Source of the DNA: Gottfriedia luciferensis
GTDB lineage: Bacteria > Bacillota > Bacilli > Bacillales > Bacillaceae_G
Length of the DNA stretch: 64,000 nucleotides
NCBI RefSeq assembly: GCF_001712755.1
Contig: NZ_MDKC01000033.1
Coordinates: 1 to 64,000 of the forward strand
Direction of reading: 5' to 3'
The translations under genes were made by a program, and so were the position numbers. Positions 8,358 to 18,913 of the stretch are shown piece by piece (the stretch's first letter is position 1; every line of letters starts with the position of its first letter). Below the pieces are notes generated by a model. That model ran no database searches, was not told the origin of the DNA, and was given only the letters and a program-made list of their open reading frames with translations.

Positions 8358-8476
8358 AAACCCTTTAAAGCGCTATCTCTATACTATACGGCTCGGTATA
8401 TCTGAACGTGATGAATATTGAAAAAATCAATATTTCAAAGCCTATATATTAAGAATTTGAACGCCTAAAAGGGTTT
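8358..8476 (-). terminator. Large branched hairpin downstream of lysC
   Basis: Outer arms AAACCCTTTTAGGCG and CGCTTTAAAGGGTTT (minus strand) are about 90 bases apart. They enclose two further hairpins: AATATTG/CAATATT (8414-8434) and TATAC/GTATA (8385-8400). On the minus strand the structure ends in a T run, so it can act as the lysC terminator. It is far larger than an ordinary terminator and may be a structured 3' RNA or a mobile palindrome. Confidence 0.5.
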
Positions 8477-8486
8477 ATTTTAATAG

Positions 8487-8993
8487 TTAGTTTTCTACTA
8501 CTACTTCTTCATTAATACGATCTAATTCATATCCTTTATGAAGAGCGTGAACTGCTTCTTGTAATTTTGATTTTGGTACAACTGTTGAAACTTTAATTTC
8601 AGAAGTGCTTACCATTTTTACAGGGATTTCACTTTCAGCTAAAAATTTAAACATTTTTGCAGCAACACCTGGATTTGAAACCATTCCACTACCTACAATT
8701 GAAACTTTAGCAAGTTCACTTTCAAAATCAAATGAGCGGTAACCTAAAAACTCTTTCTTTGATTCTAGAACCGTTATTGCTTCCATCATATTTTCAGATT
8801 TGATCGAGAATGAAAGATTTACTAAGTTATCTGATGTTACGCTTTGGATAATAATATCAACATCAATACCTTCACTTGCTAATAAAGTAAAGATTTTAGG
8901 TAATAAATCTACATGGTTATTTAAACCATTTAATGTCATCCTTGTTACATTAGATTCGAATGCGATTCCTCTTACGACTGATTGTTGTTCCAT
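8487..8993 (-). CDS. lysC: Aspartokinase II, beta subunit (internal in-frame start)
   Basis: Within lysC, an ATG at 8993 (MEQQSVVRGIAFES) is preceded at eight bases by TTGGGGAGGA, one of the best ribosome sites in the region. In B. subtilis aspartokinase II the same frame is started internally to make a separate regulatory beta subunit holding the two ACT domains. Position and peptide correspond here. The product would be about 168 residues. Confidence 0.75.
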   Translation of the reverse strand: MEQQSVVRGIAFESNVTRMTLNGLNNHVDLLPKIFTLLASEGIDVDIIIQSVTSDNLVNLSFSIKSENMMEAITVLESKKEFLGYRSFDFESELAKVSIVGSGMVSNPGVAAKMFKFLAESEIPVKMVSTSEIKVSTVVPKSKLQEAVHALHKGYELDRINEEVVVEN

Positions 8994-9728
8994 TTGTGTT
9001 TCCTCCCCAATAAATGTACCGATTTCATCATGTTGACTTGAACGAACTTGAATAATTAAATTATAATTTTTTGCGAATTCTACTGCTCTTGGGTGTAAAA
9101 CCGCTGCTCCTAAAGCTGCAAGCTCTAGCATTTCATCATAAGAGACATGGCTTAATTTAGATGCATTTGGTTCAACTCTTGGATCCGTAGTATAAACACC
9201 TAATACGTCCGTATAAATATCACAACGTTCTGCATTTAAAGCCGCTGCCAATGCAACAGCTGTTGTATCTGAGCCACCACGACCTAATGTCGTAATTTCA
9301 TTGTTGTCACCTAAACCTTGGAAACCAGCAACAATTACGATATACCCTTCATCTAGTAATTGTTGAATTCGATCAGTATGAATGGTTTCTATACGTGCAT
9401 TTCCATGGACAGATTCAGTTTGAATTCCAGCTTGCCAACCAGTTAGTGAAATAGCTTTAAAACCTTTTGCCTGGATTGCCATTGCTAGTAAAGAAATCGA
9501 AACTTGTTCCCCAGTAGTAAGTAACATATCTAACTCACGTTTACTGTTTTGTGGACTAATTTGAGCTGCTAAACTAACTAGTTCGTCTGTATGATGTCCC
9601 ATCGCAGATACAACTGTAACTACTTGGTTTCCTTCTTTATATGATTTGGTTACTGTTTCAGCAACATGCTGAATTCGTTCAATTGAGCCTACTGAAGTAC
9701 CACCGAATTTCTGAACAATAATTCCCAT
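8487..9728 (-). CDS. lysC: Aspartokinase II, alpha subunit
   Basis: Phosphorylates aspartate, the first step toward lysine, diaminopimelate (cell wall and spore dipicolinate), threonine and methionine. From the ATG at 9728 the protein has 413 residues. It starts MGIIVQKFGGTSVG, the kinase motif, and continues with GWQAGI, TLGRGGSDTTAVALAAAL and the HPRAVEFAKNY block. Two ACT regulatory domains follow from about residue 250 (VTRMTLNGL..., KVSIVGSGMVSNPGVA). The upstream GTG at 9743 would add five residues, but 9728 matches family starts and has GTGAGG nine bases away. A lysine riboswitch precedes the gene. Confidence 0.96.
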   Translation of the reverse strand: MGIIVQKFGGTSVGSIERIQHVAETVTKSYKEGNQVVTVVSAMGHHTDELVSLAAQISPQNSKRELDMLLTTGEQVSISLLAMAIQAKGFKAISLTGWQAGIQTESVHGNARIETIHTDRIQQLLDEGYIVIVAGFQGLGDNNEITTLGRGGSDTTAVALAAALNAERCDIYTDVLGVYTTDPRVEPNASKLSHVSYDEMLELAALGAAVLHPRAVEFAKNYNLIIQVRSSQHDEIGTFIGEETQMEQQSVVRGIAFESNVTRMTLNGLNNHVDLLPKIFTLLASEGIDVDIIIQSVTSDNLVNLSFSIKSENMMEAITVLESKKEFLGYRSFDFESELAKVSIVGSGMVSNPGVAAKMFKFLAESEIPVKMVSTSEIKVSTVVPKSKLQEAVHALHKGYELDRINEEVVVEN

Positions 9729-9764
9729 TTTTCTCATCCTCACTTTTTACTTAAAAAAGAATAC

Positions 9765-10010
9765 AAAAAAGCGCGTGAAGCAATGTTCACGCGCCTAATT
9801 TACAAATAAATAAAATAGACAAATCATCAACATCTCTTCAATAGCTCCCCGCATAATTATTATGCGACAGTACTACATTTCTTAAATGCAGTCCCAACAA
9901 AATGAATTGTGGATTCATTTTATTTCGGCAAAACTTCCTTTCAACTGTCCATTACAACGCCACACGTCTATGACAGCATACTTTTAAGTTTTGCACCTCT
10001 ATTACGAGAG
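9765..10010 (-). promoter_or_regulatory. Lysine riboswitch (L-box) upstream of lysC
   Basis: The minus strand carries the conserved AGAGGTGCAA start (9991-10000) and a multi-stem leader. It ends in a very strong terminator, GCGCGTGAA / TTCACGCGC (9771-9794), followed by a T run. Lysine binding should favour termination before lysC. Confidence 0.9.
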
Positions 10011-10032
10011 AAAATCATTTAATTTTAACTAA

Positions 10033-10061
10033 AATATAAATTATTTTGAAAATAGTGTCAA
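10033..10061 (-). promoter_or_regulatory. SigA-type promoter of lysC
   Basis: TTGACA (10056-10061) and TATATT (10033-10038), spacer 17, on the minus strand just upstream of the L-box. Confidence 0.75.
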
Positions 10062-10083
10062 GATAAAAATTTTGGTAACGATC

Positions 10084-11859
10084 TCACTCTTTATGGAAAT
10101 GCTGATAAATTTCTTCTGCAACATTTTTTGGCATTTTAGCTGCTATCAACTCATCAATTGATGCCTCTTTTATTTTTTTTACTGAACCAAAATGTTTAAG
10201 AAGGGCTTTCTTTCTTGTTCCACCAACACCTGCTATGCCATCTAAAGCAGATTGAACCATTGATTTACTATGAAGCTGACGATAGAATTCAATCGCAAAT
10301 CTGTGTACCTCGTCTTGAATTCTTTGTAATAAAAAGAACTCTTGGCTTTGTCTTCCAAGTTGGACAATTTGAGGTGGTTGTCCTATTAATAACTCTGAAG
10401 TACGGTGCTTTTCATCTTTAACAAGTCCAGCTGTTGGGATAAATAGGCCTAACTCATTTTGGAGTACATCTTCAACTGCAGCTAGATGGCCTTTACCACC
10501 ATCCACAATTATTAAGTTTGGTAAAGGTAAATTCTCTTTTAATGCTCTCGAGTATCTTCTACGTACTACCTCACGCATTGAATCGTAATCATCAGGTCCT
10601 ACAACAGTTTTGATTTTATATTTGCGGTAATCTTTTTTTGAAGGTTTTCCGTCTATAAAGACAACCATAGCTGAAACAGGATTTGTTCCTTGAATATTTG
10701 AATTATCAAATGCTTCAATTCGATACGGAGTTTCAATATTTAAAATATCTCCTAGTTTTTCTATTGCTTTAACTGTTCTTTCTTCATCACGCTCAATTAA
10801 TTTAAACTTCTCACCGAGTCCAATTTTGGCATTTTTATTTGCTAATACAACAAGTTCCTTTTTTTGGCCTCTTTTAGGTTGGAATACAGGAATTTTAAGT
10901 AAACTTTTTAAAATTTCAGTATCAACTTTATCTGGTACAAAAATTTCTTTTGGTTTTATATTGTGTGGTTTTTCATAAAATTGCCCAATAAATGATAGGA
11001 ACTCTTCTTCTGGTTCATCGTAAATTGGAAAATATGATACATCTCTTTCAATTAATTTCCCTCTTCGAACAAAGAATACTTGAACACACATCCATCCCTT
11101 ATCAACCGCATATCCAAATACATCTCGATCAACTAAATCACTACTCATCATTTTCTGCTTTTCCATAGTCGCTTCAATAGATACAATTTGATCTCGATAC
11201 TCTTTTGCGCGCTCGAAATCTAATTGTTCAGATGCAGCAATCATTTTTGCCTCTAACTCTTTTCGTATTTGGTCTTCCCCACCGTTTAGAAAACGGGCAA
11301 TTTCATTAACTATTTCCGAATTTTGATGATCAGTTACTTCTTTTACACAAGGCGCCAGACACTGACCAATATGATAATATAGACAAACTTTATCTGGTAA
11401 TGAAGAACATTTTCTTAATGGGTATAGACGATCTAATAATTTTTTTGTTTCATTAGCGGCAGTAGCATTAGGGAATGGTCCAAAATATTTTCCTTTATCT
11501 TTTTTTACATTTCGCGTAATCAATAAGCGAGGATGTTTTTCAGCAGTTATTTTAATAAAGGGGTATGATTTATCATCCTTCAACATGATGTTATATTTCG
11601 GATCATATTTCTTAATTAAATTCATCTCAAGAATTAAAGCTTCCATATTAGAAGAAGTAACAATATATTCAAAATCAGTTATCTCTTGAACTAATCGATA
11701 TGTCTTACCATCATGGGATCCCGTGAAATAAGATCGAACTCTATTTTTTAATACTTTAGCTTTTCCTACGTAAATGATCGTCCCTTGAATATCTTTCATC
11801 AAATAGCAACCAGGCTGATCGGGTAGAAGCGCTAATTTTTCTTTTAAGTGATTGTCCAT
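10084..11859 (-). CDS. uvrC: Excinuclease ABC subunit C
   Basis: Nuclease of nucleotide excision repair; with UvrAB it cuts on both sides of a DNA lesion. The 591 residues match the family. Visible are the N-terminal GIY-YIG domain ([18 protein letters not shown], about 18-35), a four-Cys region ([21 protein letters not shown]), the UVR motif that contacts UvrB (about 205-235), the RNase H-like second nuclease domain with DNSNIQG and VDGGKGH, and a C-terminal helix-hairpin-helix ([16 protein letters not shown]). It stands between lysC and the accessory genes; in B. subtilis trxA follows directly. Confidence 0.98.
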   Translation of the reverse strand: MDNHLKEKLALLPDQPGCYLMKDIQGTIIYVGKAKVLKNRVRSYFTGSHDGKTYRLVQEITDFEYIVTSSNMEALILEMNLIKKYDPKYNIMLKDDKSYPFIKITAEKHPRLLITRNVKKDKGKYFGPFPNATAANETKKLLDRLYPLRKCSSLPDKVCLYYHIGQCLAPCVKEVTDHQNSEIVNEIARFLNGGEDQIRKELEAKMIAASEQLDFERAKEYRDQIVSIEATMEKQKMMSSDLVDRDVFGYAVDKGWMCVQVFFVRRGKLIERDVSYFPIYDEPEEEFLSFIGQFYEKPHNIKPKEIFVPDKVDTEILKSLLKIPVFQPKRGQKKELVVLANKNAKIGLGEKFKLIERDEERTVKAIEKLGDILNIETPYRIEAFDNSNIQGTNPVSAMVVFIDGKPSKKDYRKYKIKTVVGPDDYDSMREVVRRRYSRALKENLPLPNLIIVDGGKGHLAAVEDVLQNELGLFIPTAGLVKDEKHRTSELLIGQPPQIVQLGRQSQEFFLLQRIQDEVHRFAIEFYRQLHSKSMVQSALDGIAGVGGTRKKALLKHFGSVKKIKEASIDELIAAKMPKNVAEEIYQHFHKE

Positions 11860-12006
11860 TTCCTCTCACCTCTTTCGTACAATTGTACACTTAATATTAT
11901 AATCTCCACATATAAAAACTGAAAATACTTTAATGTTATTAAGTAAAAATTAAGTTTTCTATTGTAACTTTAATTTCATCAAGAGAAGAAAAGGAGAAAT
12001 GTTAAG

Positions 12007-12438
12007 ATGAAAAAAGTAAGAGTTGTTCATTTTTGGATTGGTGTGATTGTTTCGGTTTTCCTATTAATCGAATCTACTACAGGAATTATCCTGTATTTCA
12101 ATAAAGGTGGCGAAGAAAAAGGAAGATTTTCTATGCAAGGACAGTTTCCATCGGGTGGACAGTTCAATGGAAATCAACAATCTCAAAATAGCGATCAAAA
12201 CACTGCTCCTCAAAATGGACAAAGTGGCAATAATACTCAAACCCCATTTCAAAATTTTGGAAAAAGACCTGAGCAGTCTGCATTTTCAGTAAAAAGCTTA
12301 CATACCGGCATAATTGGTTTAATTAGTGGTATCGGTCTTTTTATACTTACTGGAACAGGATTAACTTTATCTTGGATCTTGTGGAGTAATAAACGAAAAA
12401 TGAAAAAAAGAAAAGAAAAAGTATCAATGGCTATTTAA
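12007..12438 (+). CDS. PepSY-type two-helix membrane protein
   Basis: The 143-residue protein has a membrane helix at about 8-28 (VVHFWIGVIVSVFLLIESTTGIIL) and another at about 100-122 (LHTGIIGLISGIGLFILTGTGLTLSWILW). The two flank an extracytoplasmic, Gln/Asn/Gly-rich low-complexity loop. The arrangement and the His-containing helix starts resemble PepSY-associated TM proteins, some of which occur in ferric reductase or sensor contexts. The loop is too short for a full PepSY domain, so function is unknown. ATG has AAGGAG about ten bases upstream. Opposite orientation to its neighbours. Confidence 0.7.
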   Translation: MKKVRVVHFWIGVIVSVFLLIESTTGIILYFNKGGEEKGRFSMQGQFPSGGQFNGNQQSQNSDQNTAPQNGQSGNNTQTPFQNFGKRPEQSAFSVKSLHTGIIGLISGIGLFILTGTGLTLSWILWSNKRKMKKRKEKVSMAI

Positions 12439-12449
12439 CAAAGGGGGGG

Positions 12450-12482
12450 GCCAAAAAAGTAAATCTTTTTGGGAACTCTCTT
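12450..12482 (+). terminator. Terminator-like hairpin after the PepSY-type gene
   Basis: CCAAAAAAG / CTTTTTGGG hairpin followed by a T-rich tract. A run of eight or nine G residues (about 12442-12449) lies directly before it. Confidence 0.5.
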
Positions 12483-12532
12483 TTTTCTTCATATGGCAAT
12501 CAGTGGTCAATTGGCATATTTAATTTAAAATA

Positions 12533-12617
12533 AAAACCATCCAAATTATGTAGTGACCCCAAATGTTAGATACGGCTAACATTTGGAGGTGCACTTCAAT
12601 TAATTCTGGATGGTTTT
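12533..12617. repeat. 85-base nested palindrome, possible insertion-sequence end relic
   Basis: Outer arms AAAACCATCC / GGATGGTTTT (12533-12542, 12608-12617) enclose inner arms CCAAATGTTAG / CTAACATTTGG (12559-12569, 12576-12586) with a six-base loop. It lies between two convergent genes and could terminate both. The inner arms with flanking GTGACC and GGTGCAC resemble two IS3-type terminal repeats brought together, which I could not verify. Confidence 0.5.
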
Positions 12618-12643
12618 CGCTTTTATTATATCAGCTTCGGAAA

Positions 12644-14789
<2,146 letters not shown>

Positions 14790-15020
14790 GAAAGTTAACC
14801 TCCTTTAAAAATTAATCAAAATAAATATTTAATGTCTGTTAAATATTAATGCTTATTAAATATAAAACGTGACAGAAAAATAGTCAATCTTATTTAAATT
14901 AGAAATTTTTAACATAACTCTAATTTTTAATATTGATCATTATAATGAAAACATTTACATTGGCTTACGGTATTGGTTTTATAAATATTGTCCTAGCCAG
15001 CTTTTTTTATTTAAAAATAC

Positions 15021-15053
15021 AAAAAAAAATGCACTCATATTATGAGTGCATTT
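15021..15053 (-). terminator. Terminator after trxA
   Basis: AATGCACTCATA / TATGAGTGCATT perfect hairpin with a long T run on the minus strand, directly after trxA. Confidence 0.88.
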
Positions 15054-15067
15054 CTTACAAATTATAA

Positions 15068-15385
15068 TTAACCAATATGTGGAGTAATTAATTCTTCTAA
15101 AGCTTCTTTAGGTTTGAAACCTAAAGTTTTTTCTACTACTTCGCCGTCTTTAAGAACGAATAATGATGGAATGCTCATAACTTCAAATTTAGCTGCTGTT
15201 TCTTGGTTTTCATCAACATCAACTTTAACAATTTTAACTTTTTCTCCGTATTCAGAAGCTAATTCTTCTAATACAGGAGCAATCATTTTACAAGGACCAC
15301 ACCAAGTTGCCCAAAAATCAACTAATACTACACCTTCTTTTGTTTCTTCTGCGAACGTTGCGTTTGTTGCATTAACAATTGCCAT
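15068..15385 (-). CDS. trxA: Thioredoxin
   Basis: Small cytoplasmic disulfide reductase of 105 residues that keeps protein thiols reduced and supplies electrons to ribonucleotide reductase. The active site WCGPCK sits at about 28-33 in the usual [16 protein letters not shown] context. The cis-Pro loop ([12 protein letters not shown]) is present at about 72-83. ATG with TAGGAGGAAAAAATAA upstream. It stands alone between its terminator and an opposite-strand gene, separated from uvrC by the accessory genes. Confidence 0.97.
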   Translation of the reverse strand: MAIVNATNATFAEETKEGVVLVDFWATWCGPCKMIAPVLEELASEYGEKVKIVKVDVDENQETAAKFEVMSIPSLFVLKDGEVVEKTLGFKPKEALEELITPHIG

Positions 15386-15556
15386 TTATTTTTTCCTCCT
15401 ACCTGCGCAAGCTACATAAGTAAAATATGTAGATTGACATAATTTGTTATAATTTTAATGAAAGTATACCATATGAGAATTAGCATTTTCTATTTATTTG
15501 CTCAAACTTACTATTTCCAAACAAATAGTTGATATACCAATGAAAGGACTAAAAAA

Positions 15557-16027
15557 GTGATAACATTTGAAAGAATTACAACAGACTTAATTGAAGTAAT
15601 TGAAGAAATTACAAATTCAAATCAAAATTACAATAAAATGGAGAATGGTCGTTTAACACGAACAAAAGAAGAACTAATGAAGGAATATTTTTTTTCCTCA
15701 CATCAAACGGAAACTTATTTTATTAAATTAGATGATACCTATATAGGATTAATTGATTTCTTAGCGCTAAATCCTAAAGATGGTTTCCCATGGCTAGGAC
15801 TTTTAATGATCCATCATGATTACCATGGATATGGATTTGGAACAAACGCATTTATACTATTTGAAGAACTACTTATAAAAAGAAATATTAACGGTTTACG
15901 ATTAGGAGTGTTAATTAAAAACCAACAAGCAAAATCTTTTTGGAAATCACAGGGATTTAAATATATAGAAAATAAATCGAATGCAGATGGTATTGAAGTA
16001 GAGATTTATGAAAAGATTTATTCATAA
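15557..16027 (+). CDS. GNAT family N-acetyltransferase
   Basis: Transfers an acetyl group from acetyl-CoA to an amine; the substrate is unknown. The 156 residues show a GNAT core: a central strand with WLGLLMIHHDYHGYGFGTNAF, in which HGYGFGTN corresponds to the R/Q-x-x-G-x-G/A CoA-binding loop (first residue unusual), then GLRLGVLIKNQQAKSFWKSQGFKYIE, typical of the last strands. Start is GTG at 15557 with AAAGGA eight bases upstream. It stands alone between trxA and the fbpB-like gene. Confidence 0.85.
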   Translation: MITFERITTDLIEVIEEITNSNQNYNKMENGRLTRTKEELMKEYFFSSHQTETYFIKLDDTYIGLIDFLALNPKDGFPWLGLLMIHHDYHGYGFGTNAFILFEELLIKRNINGLRLGVLIKNQQAKSFWKSQGFKYIENKSNADGIEVEIYEKIYS

Positions 16028-16234
16028 AATTTTCATATTTAAATGTTAAATTATTGATTGTCTGCTTCATGAGACTTCTAGATTATCGATTTAGTCCATG
16101 AGTAACGATTCAATTCGATACTTTTGTCACAATTTCGTAAAATCTTACTCGAATTAATGCCAGATTTTTATGTTAATATATTGTTGAATATAATAATAAT
16201 ATTCAAAAAATTTAACACGATAGGAGTGGCATTT

Positions 16235-16393
16235 ATGAGAAAACCTTTACGTAAATCGTTTAATCAATTAGTTCATGAGAATAAACAATCTTTATTACGA
16301 AACAAAGAAGAAATTGAAAAAATTGAAAGTAAAATTGAAAAGCGCCACGAATTATTATCTGAAAAAAACAAACTAAACAAAGCTATATCATAA
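16235..16393 (+). CDS. fbpB: FbpB family small basic protein
   Basis: Small basic protein of 52 residues, starting at the ATG at 16235, which has TAGGAGTGG seven bases upstream. The longer frame from 16124 has no such site. MRKPLRKSFNQLVHENKQSLL followed by a Glu/Lys helix matches the FbpB pattern: a basic N-terminus, a conserved (V/L)xENK segment, then a charged coiled-coil. In B. subtilis FbpB is iron-regulated and helps the sRNA FsrA silence iron-rich proteins such as SdhCAB. The upstream A/T-rich inverted repeat TGAATAT/ATATTCA is only a weak Fur-box candidate. Confidence 0.7.
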   Translation: MRKPLRKSFNQLVHENKQSLLRNKEEIEKIESKIEKRHELLSEKNKLNKAIS

Positions 16394-16398
16394 ATTTT

Positions 16399-16429
16399 AA
16401 GTAATCCTTAAGAGGGATTACTTTTTTTG
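16399..16429 (+). terminator. Terminator after the fbpB-like gene
   Basis: AAGTAATCC / GGGATTACTT hairpin followed by seven T residues. Confidence 0.85.
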
Positions 16430-16593
16430 TGTTGTTCTAAAAAATTTCTTCCTCTCTCTTGAACCTACCTATTTGACAATGTTCAACTTCTCCAATATAA
16501 GCAAATACAAGCTGTAAAAAATCACTTCTTTCTTATATATAAAGTGCAATTACTGATTCAACTAAAATAGGCGAACTCTTATAATAATAAGAC

Positions 16594-16607
16594 GTACTAT
16601 ATAGTAC
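16594..16607. promoter_or_regulatory. 14-base perfect palindrome upstream of a small gene
   Basis: GTACTATATAGTAC is a perfect palindrome, about 17 bases upstream of the ribosome site of the following 79-residue gene. It could be an operator; no regulator is identified. Confidence 0.35.
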
Positions 16608-16634
16608 ATTGGTCTAGAAATTGGAGGTAAAAGT

Positions 16635-16874
16635 ATGCATCATCCATTTTGGAATTTACATCCGCATCATCCCCAACATCCTATGAGAAACGGTGTTCAA
16701 GGTCATGTACAAACTGATCATCAATCAATCATGCAAATGTTCATGAATCTTGAAAATCAGATTACAAACCTTGTAAAAGCAATCGAAGCAAATAATGAAT
16801 TACTTAGACAACTTGAACAAAAACAAAATCAAGTTGTAACAAGTGGCGGTGGATCAGTCATTGTTAGGATGTAA
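16635..16874 (+). CDS. His-rich small coiled-coil protein, unknown
   Basis: Not recognised. The 79 residues begin with a His/Pro-rich segment (HHPFWNLHPHHPQHP, about 2-16). A predicted amphipathic coiled-coil helix follows at about 28-67 (MQMFMNLENQITNLVKAIEANNELL spans it in part), then a Gly/Ser/Val tail. The His cluster could bind metal. TTGGAGGTAAAAGT ATG gives a very good ribosome site. Small His-rich proteins of this style occur among Bacillus spore-associated proteins, but nothing here proves a spore role. Monocistronic, with its own terminator and a palindrome in the promoter region. Confidence 0.7.
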   Translation: MHHPFWNLHPHHPQHPMRNGVQGHVQTDHQSIMQMFMNLENQITNLVKAIEANNELLRQLEQKQNQVVTSGGGSVIVRM

Positions 16875-16907
16875 GGACAATGGCTTGTAAACGAATAGAA
16901 GAACTAT

Positions 16908-16954
16908 AAAAGAGGTGTCACAAAAGTTAAAGTACTTTTGAACCCCTCTTTTTT
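16908..16954 (+). terminator. Terminator after the His-rich gene
   Basis: Imperfect long hairpin AAAAGAGG...ACAAAAGT / ACTTTTGA...CCTCTTTT ending in T residues. Confidence 0.7.
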
Positions 16955-16988
16955 AAATTTTTTTGCAAGACGTACACTTGAAAAACAC

Positions 16989-17019
16989 AAAAAACCCACA
17001 AGATACTAACTTGTGGGCT
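16989..17019 (-). terminator. Terminator of the fad-etf block
   Basis: ACCCACAAG / CTTGTGGGCT hairpin with a T run on the minus strand, just after etfA. Confidence 0.85.
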
Positions 17020-17038
17020 ATCATTTATAGCTTTTATA

Positions 17039-18016
17039 TTAAGAGTTAACTAATACAGCTTTAAATTCTTCTGTTAATAAAGGTAATACTTCGAATAAGT
17101 CACCAACGATACCGTAATCAGCTACTTTGAAGATATTAGCTTCTGGATCTTTGTTAATTGCAACGATTACTTTAGAGTTTGACATACCAGCTAAATGTTG
17201 GATAGCTCCTGAAATACCACATGCAATGTATAAATCAGGCGTTACCACTTTACCAGTTTGGCCAATTTGTAAAGAGTAGTCACAATAGTTAGCATCACAT
17301 GCACCACGAGATGCACCAACAGCAGCACCTAGTACTGAAGCTAATTCTTTTAATGGATTAAAGCCTTCTTCACTCTTAACGCCACGGCCACCAGCAACGA
17401 CCACTTTCGCTTCTGAAAGGTCTACACCTTCACTCGCTTTACGCACAACATCTTTGACGATTGAACGTAAGTCTTTAATTTCAACCGAAACAGCTGCTAC
17501 ATCACCAGTGCGAGAAGCATCTTTTTCTAATGCTGAAATGTTATTTGGACGGATTGTCGCAAAAATAAATGGATCTACCATAACTTTTTTCTCGAATGCT
17601 TTACCTGAGTAAATTGGACGAGTGAAAACAATATTTCCACCAGCTACTTCGATTGCAGTAACATCTGAAATAAGACCACTTTGCATACGAGCAGCAAGTT
17701 TAGGAGATAAATCCTTACCTAAAGCTGTATGACCGAATACTAGACCTTCTGGTTTTTCTTGGTCAATAACTGCTAAAAGTGCTTGAGAATATCCATCAGA
17801 AGTATAGGATGCTAATTTTTCATCTTCAACAACGATTGCACGATCTGCACCGTATTGAATCATTTCAGCAGCTAATGCACTAACTGATTTACCTACTAAT
17901 ACAGCAACTACTTCTCCGCCCTCAGCAACTGTTTTAGCCGTACTTACTGCCTCAAATGAAACATTACGTAGTGATCCTTCACGAACTTCGCCTAATACTA
18001 ATACTTTACGTGACAT
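17039..18016 (-). CDS. etfA: Electron transfer flavoprotein alpha subunit
   Basis: With EtfB it forms the FAD-containing shuttle that passes electrons from acyl-CoA dehydrogenases toward menaquinone. I place the start at 18016 (MSRKVLVLGEVREG, 325 residues), with GGAGGG seven bases upstream, rather than at 18031. The N-terminal adenine-nucleotide alpha-hydrolase-like domain spans about 1-185. The C-terminal FAD domain shows GGRGVKS, GASRGACDANYC, QIGQTGKVV and ACGISGAIQHLAGM. Last gene of the lcfA-fadR-fadB-etfB-etfA block. Confidence 0.97.
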   Translation of the reverse strand: MSRKVLVLGEVREGSLRNVSFEAVSTAKTVAEGGEVVAVLVGKSVSALAAEMIQYGADRAIVVEDEKLASYTSDGYSQALLAVIDQEKPEGLVFGHTALGKDLSPKLAARMQSGLISDVTAIEVAGGNIVFTRPIYSGKAFEKKVMVDPFIFATIRPNNISALEKDASRTGDVAAVSVEIKDLRSIVKDVVRKASEGVDLSEAKVVVAGGRGVKSEEGFNPLKELASVLGAAVGASRGACDANYCDYSLQIGQTGKVVTPDLYIACGISGAIQHLAGMSNSKVIVAINKDPEANIFKVADYGIVGDLFEVLPLLTEEFKAVLVNS

Positions 18017-18083
18017 GTTATTTCCCTCCAAAATTTTCTATTACGATATTAATCTATTATTTAAGTTCTAATATTCAATAAAA

Positions 18084-18857
18084 TTAGATTACTTTTGCTT
18101 CAGAACGTAGTAATGAAACTAATTCTTTTACTTGGTCTTTTAATTCACCAGTTAAAACTTTGCCCGCTTCTTTCTTAGCAGGTAGGTAAATTTCAATTGT
18201 TTTCGTTTTTGCTTGAACTTCATCTTCTTCTAAATCTAGATCATCTAATTCTAATTCATCTAAAGGCTTTTTCTTAGCTTTCATAATACCAGGTAAAGAA
18301 GGATATCTTGGTTCATTTAAGCCTTGTTGAGCAGTGATTAATAATGGTAAAGATGTTTCGATGATTTCTGTATCACCCTCTACATCACGTTCGATTGTAG
18401 CTGTCGTACCATTAATGTCAATCTTAGTAATTGTTGTCACGTAAGGAATATTTAATAATTCAGCAACGCGTGGACCTACTTGACCAGTACCTCCATCAAT
18501 TGCAACATTACCTGCTAAAATAATTGAAGGATCTTTATCTTCTAAGTATTTAGCAATAAGTTTTGAAGTTGTATATTGATCAGCATTTGTAACATCATCT
18601 TCAACGTTAATTAATACAGCTTTATCAGCACCCATAGCTAGTGCTGTACGAAGTTCTTTTTCACTATCTTCGTTACCAATTGTTATGACAGTCACTTCGC
18701 CACCATGAGCGTCACGAATTTGAATCGCTTCTTCAACTGCATACTCATCGTATGGATTTATAATAAATTCAGCGCCATCCTCTTGGATTGCACCATTTGA
18801 AATTGTAATTTTCTCTTCAGTGTCAAATGTTCTTTTTAATAGTACATAAATGTTCAT
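18084..18857 (-). CDS. etfB: Electron transfer flavoprotein beta subunit
   Basis: The 257 residues match EtfB, the partner subunit of EtfA that binds AMP. The family signature appears in PRVAELLNIPYVTTITKIDI followed by RDVEGDTEIIETSLPLLITAQQGLNEPRYPSLPGIMKAKKK (given as the span; key part is GLNEPRYPSLPGIM), which includes the loop docking on acyl-CoA dehydrogenases. ATG at 18857 with TGGGAGGGTATAACA upstream. Co-transcribed with fadB and etfA at short spacing. Confidence 0.97.
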   Translation of the reverse strand: MNIYVLLKRTFDTEEKITISNGAIQEDGAEFIINPYDEYAVEEAIQIRDAHGGEVTVITIGNEDSEKELRTALAMGADKAVLINVEDDVTNADQYTTSKLIAKYLEDKDPSIILAGNVAIDGGTGQVGPRVAELLNIPYVTTITKIDINGTTATIERDVEGDTEIIETSLPLLITAQQGLNEPRYPSLPGIMKAKKKPLDELELDDLDLEEDEVQAKTKTIEIYLPAKKEAGKVLTGELKDQVKELVSLLRSEAKVI

Positions 18858-18913
18858 TGTTATACCCTCCCAGGAAATGTAACTACATCTATTTTTTTAA
18901 AATATTAAACTAC

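Noticed and set aside
16175-16206. Fur box upstream of the fbpB-like gene
   Set aside because: The TGAATAT/ATATTCA repeat is a poor match to the Fur consensus; mentioned only as a weak candidate.
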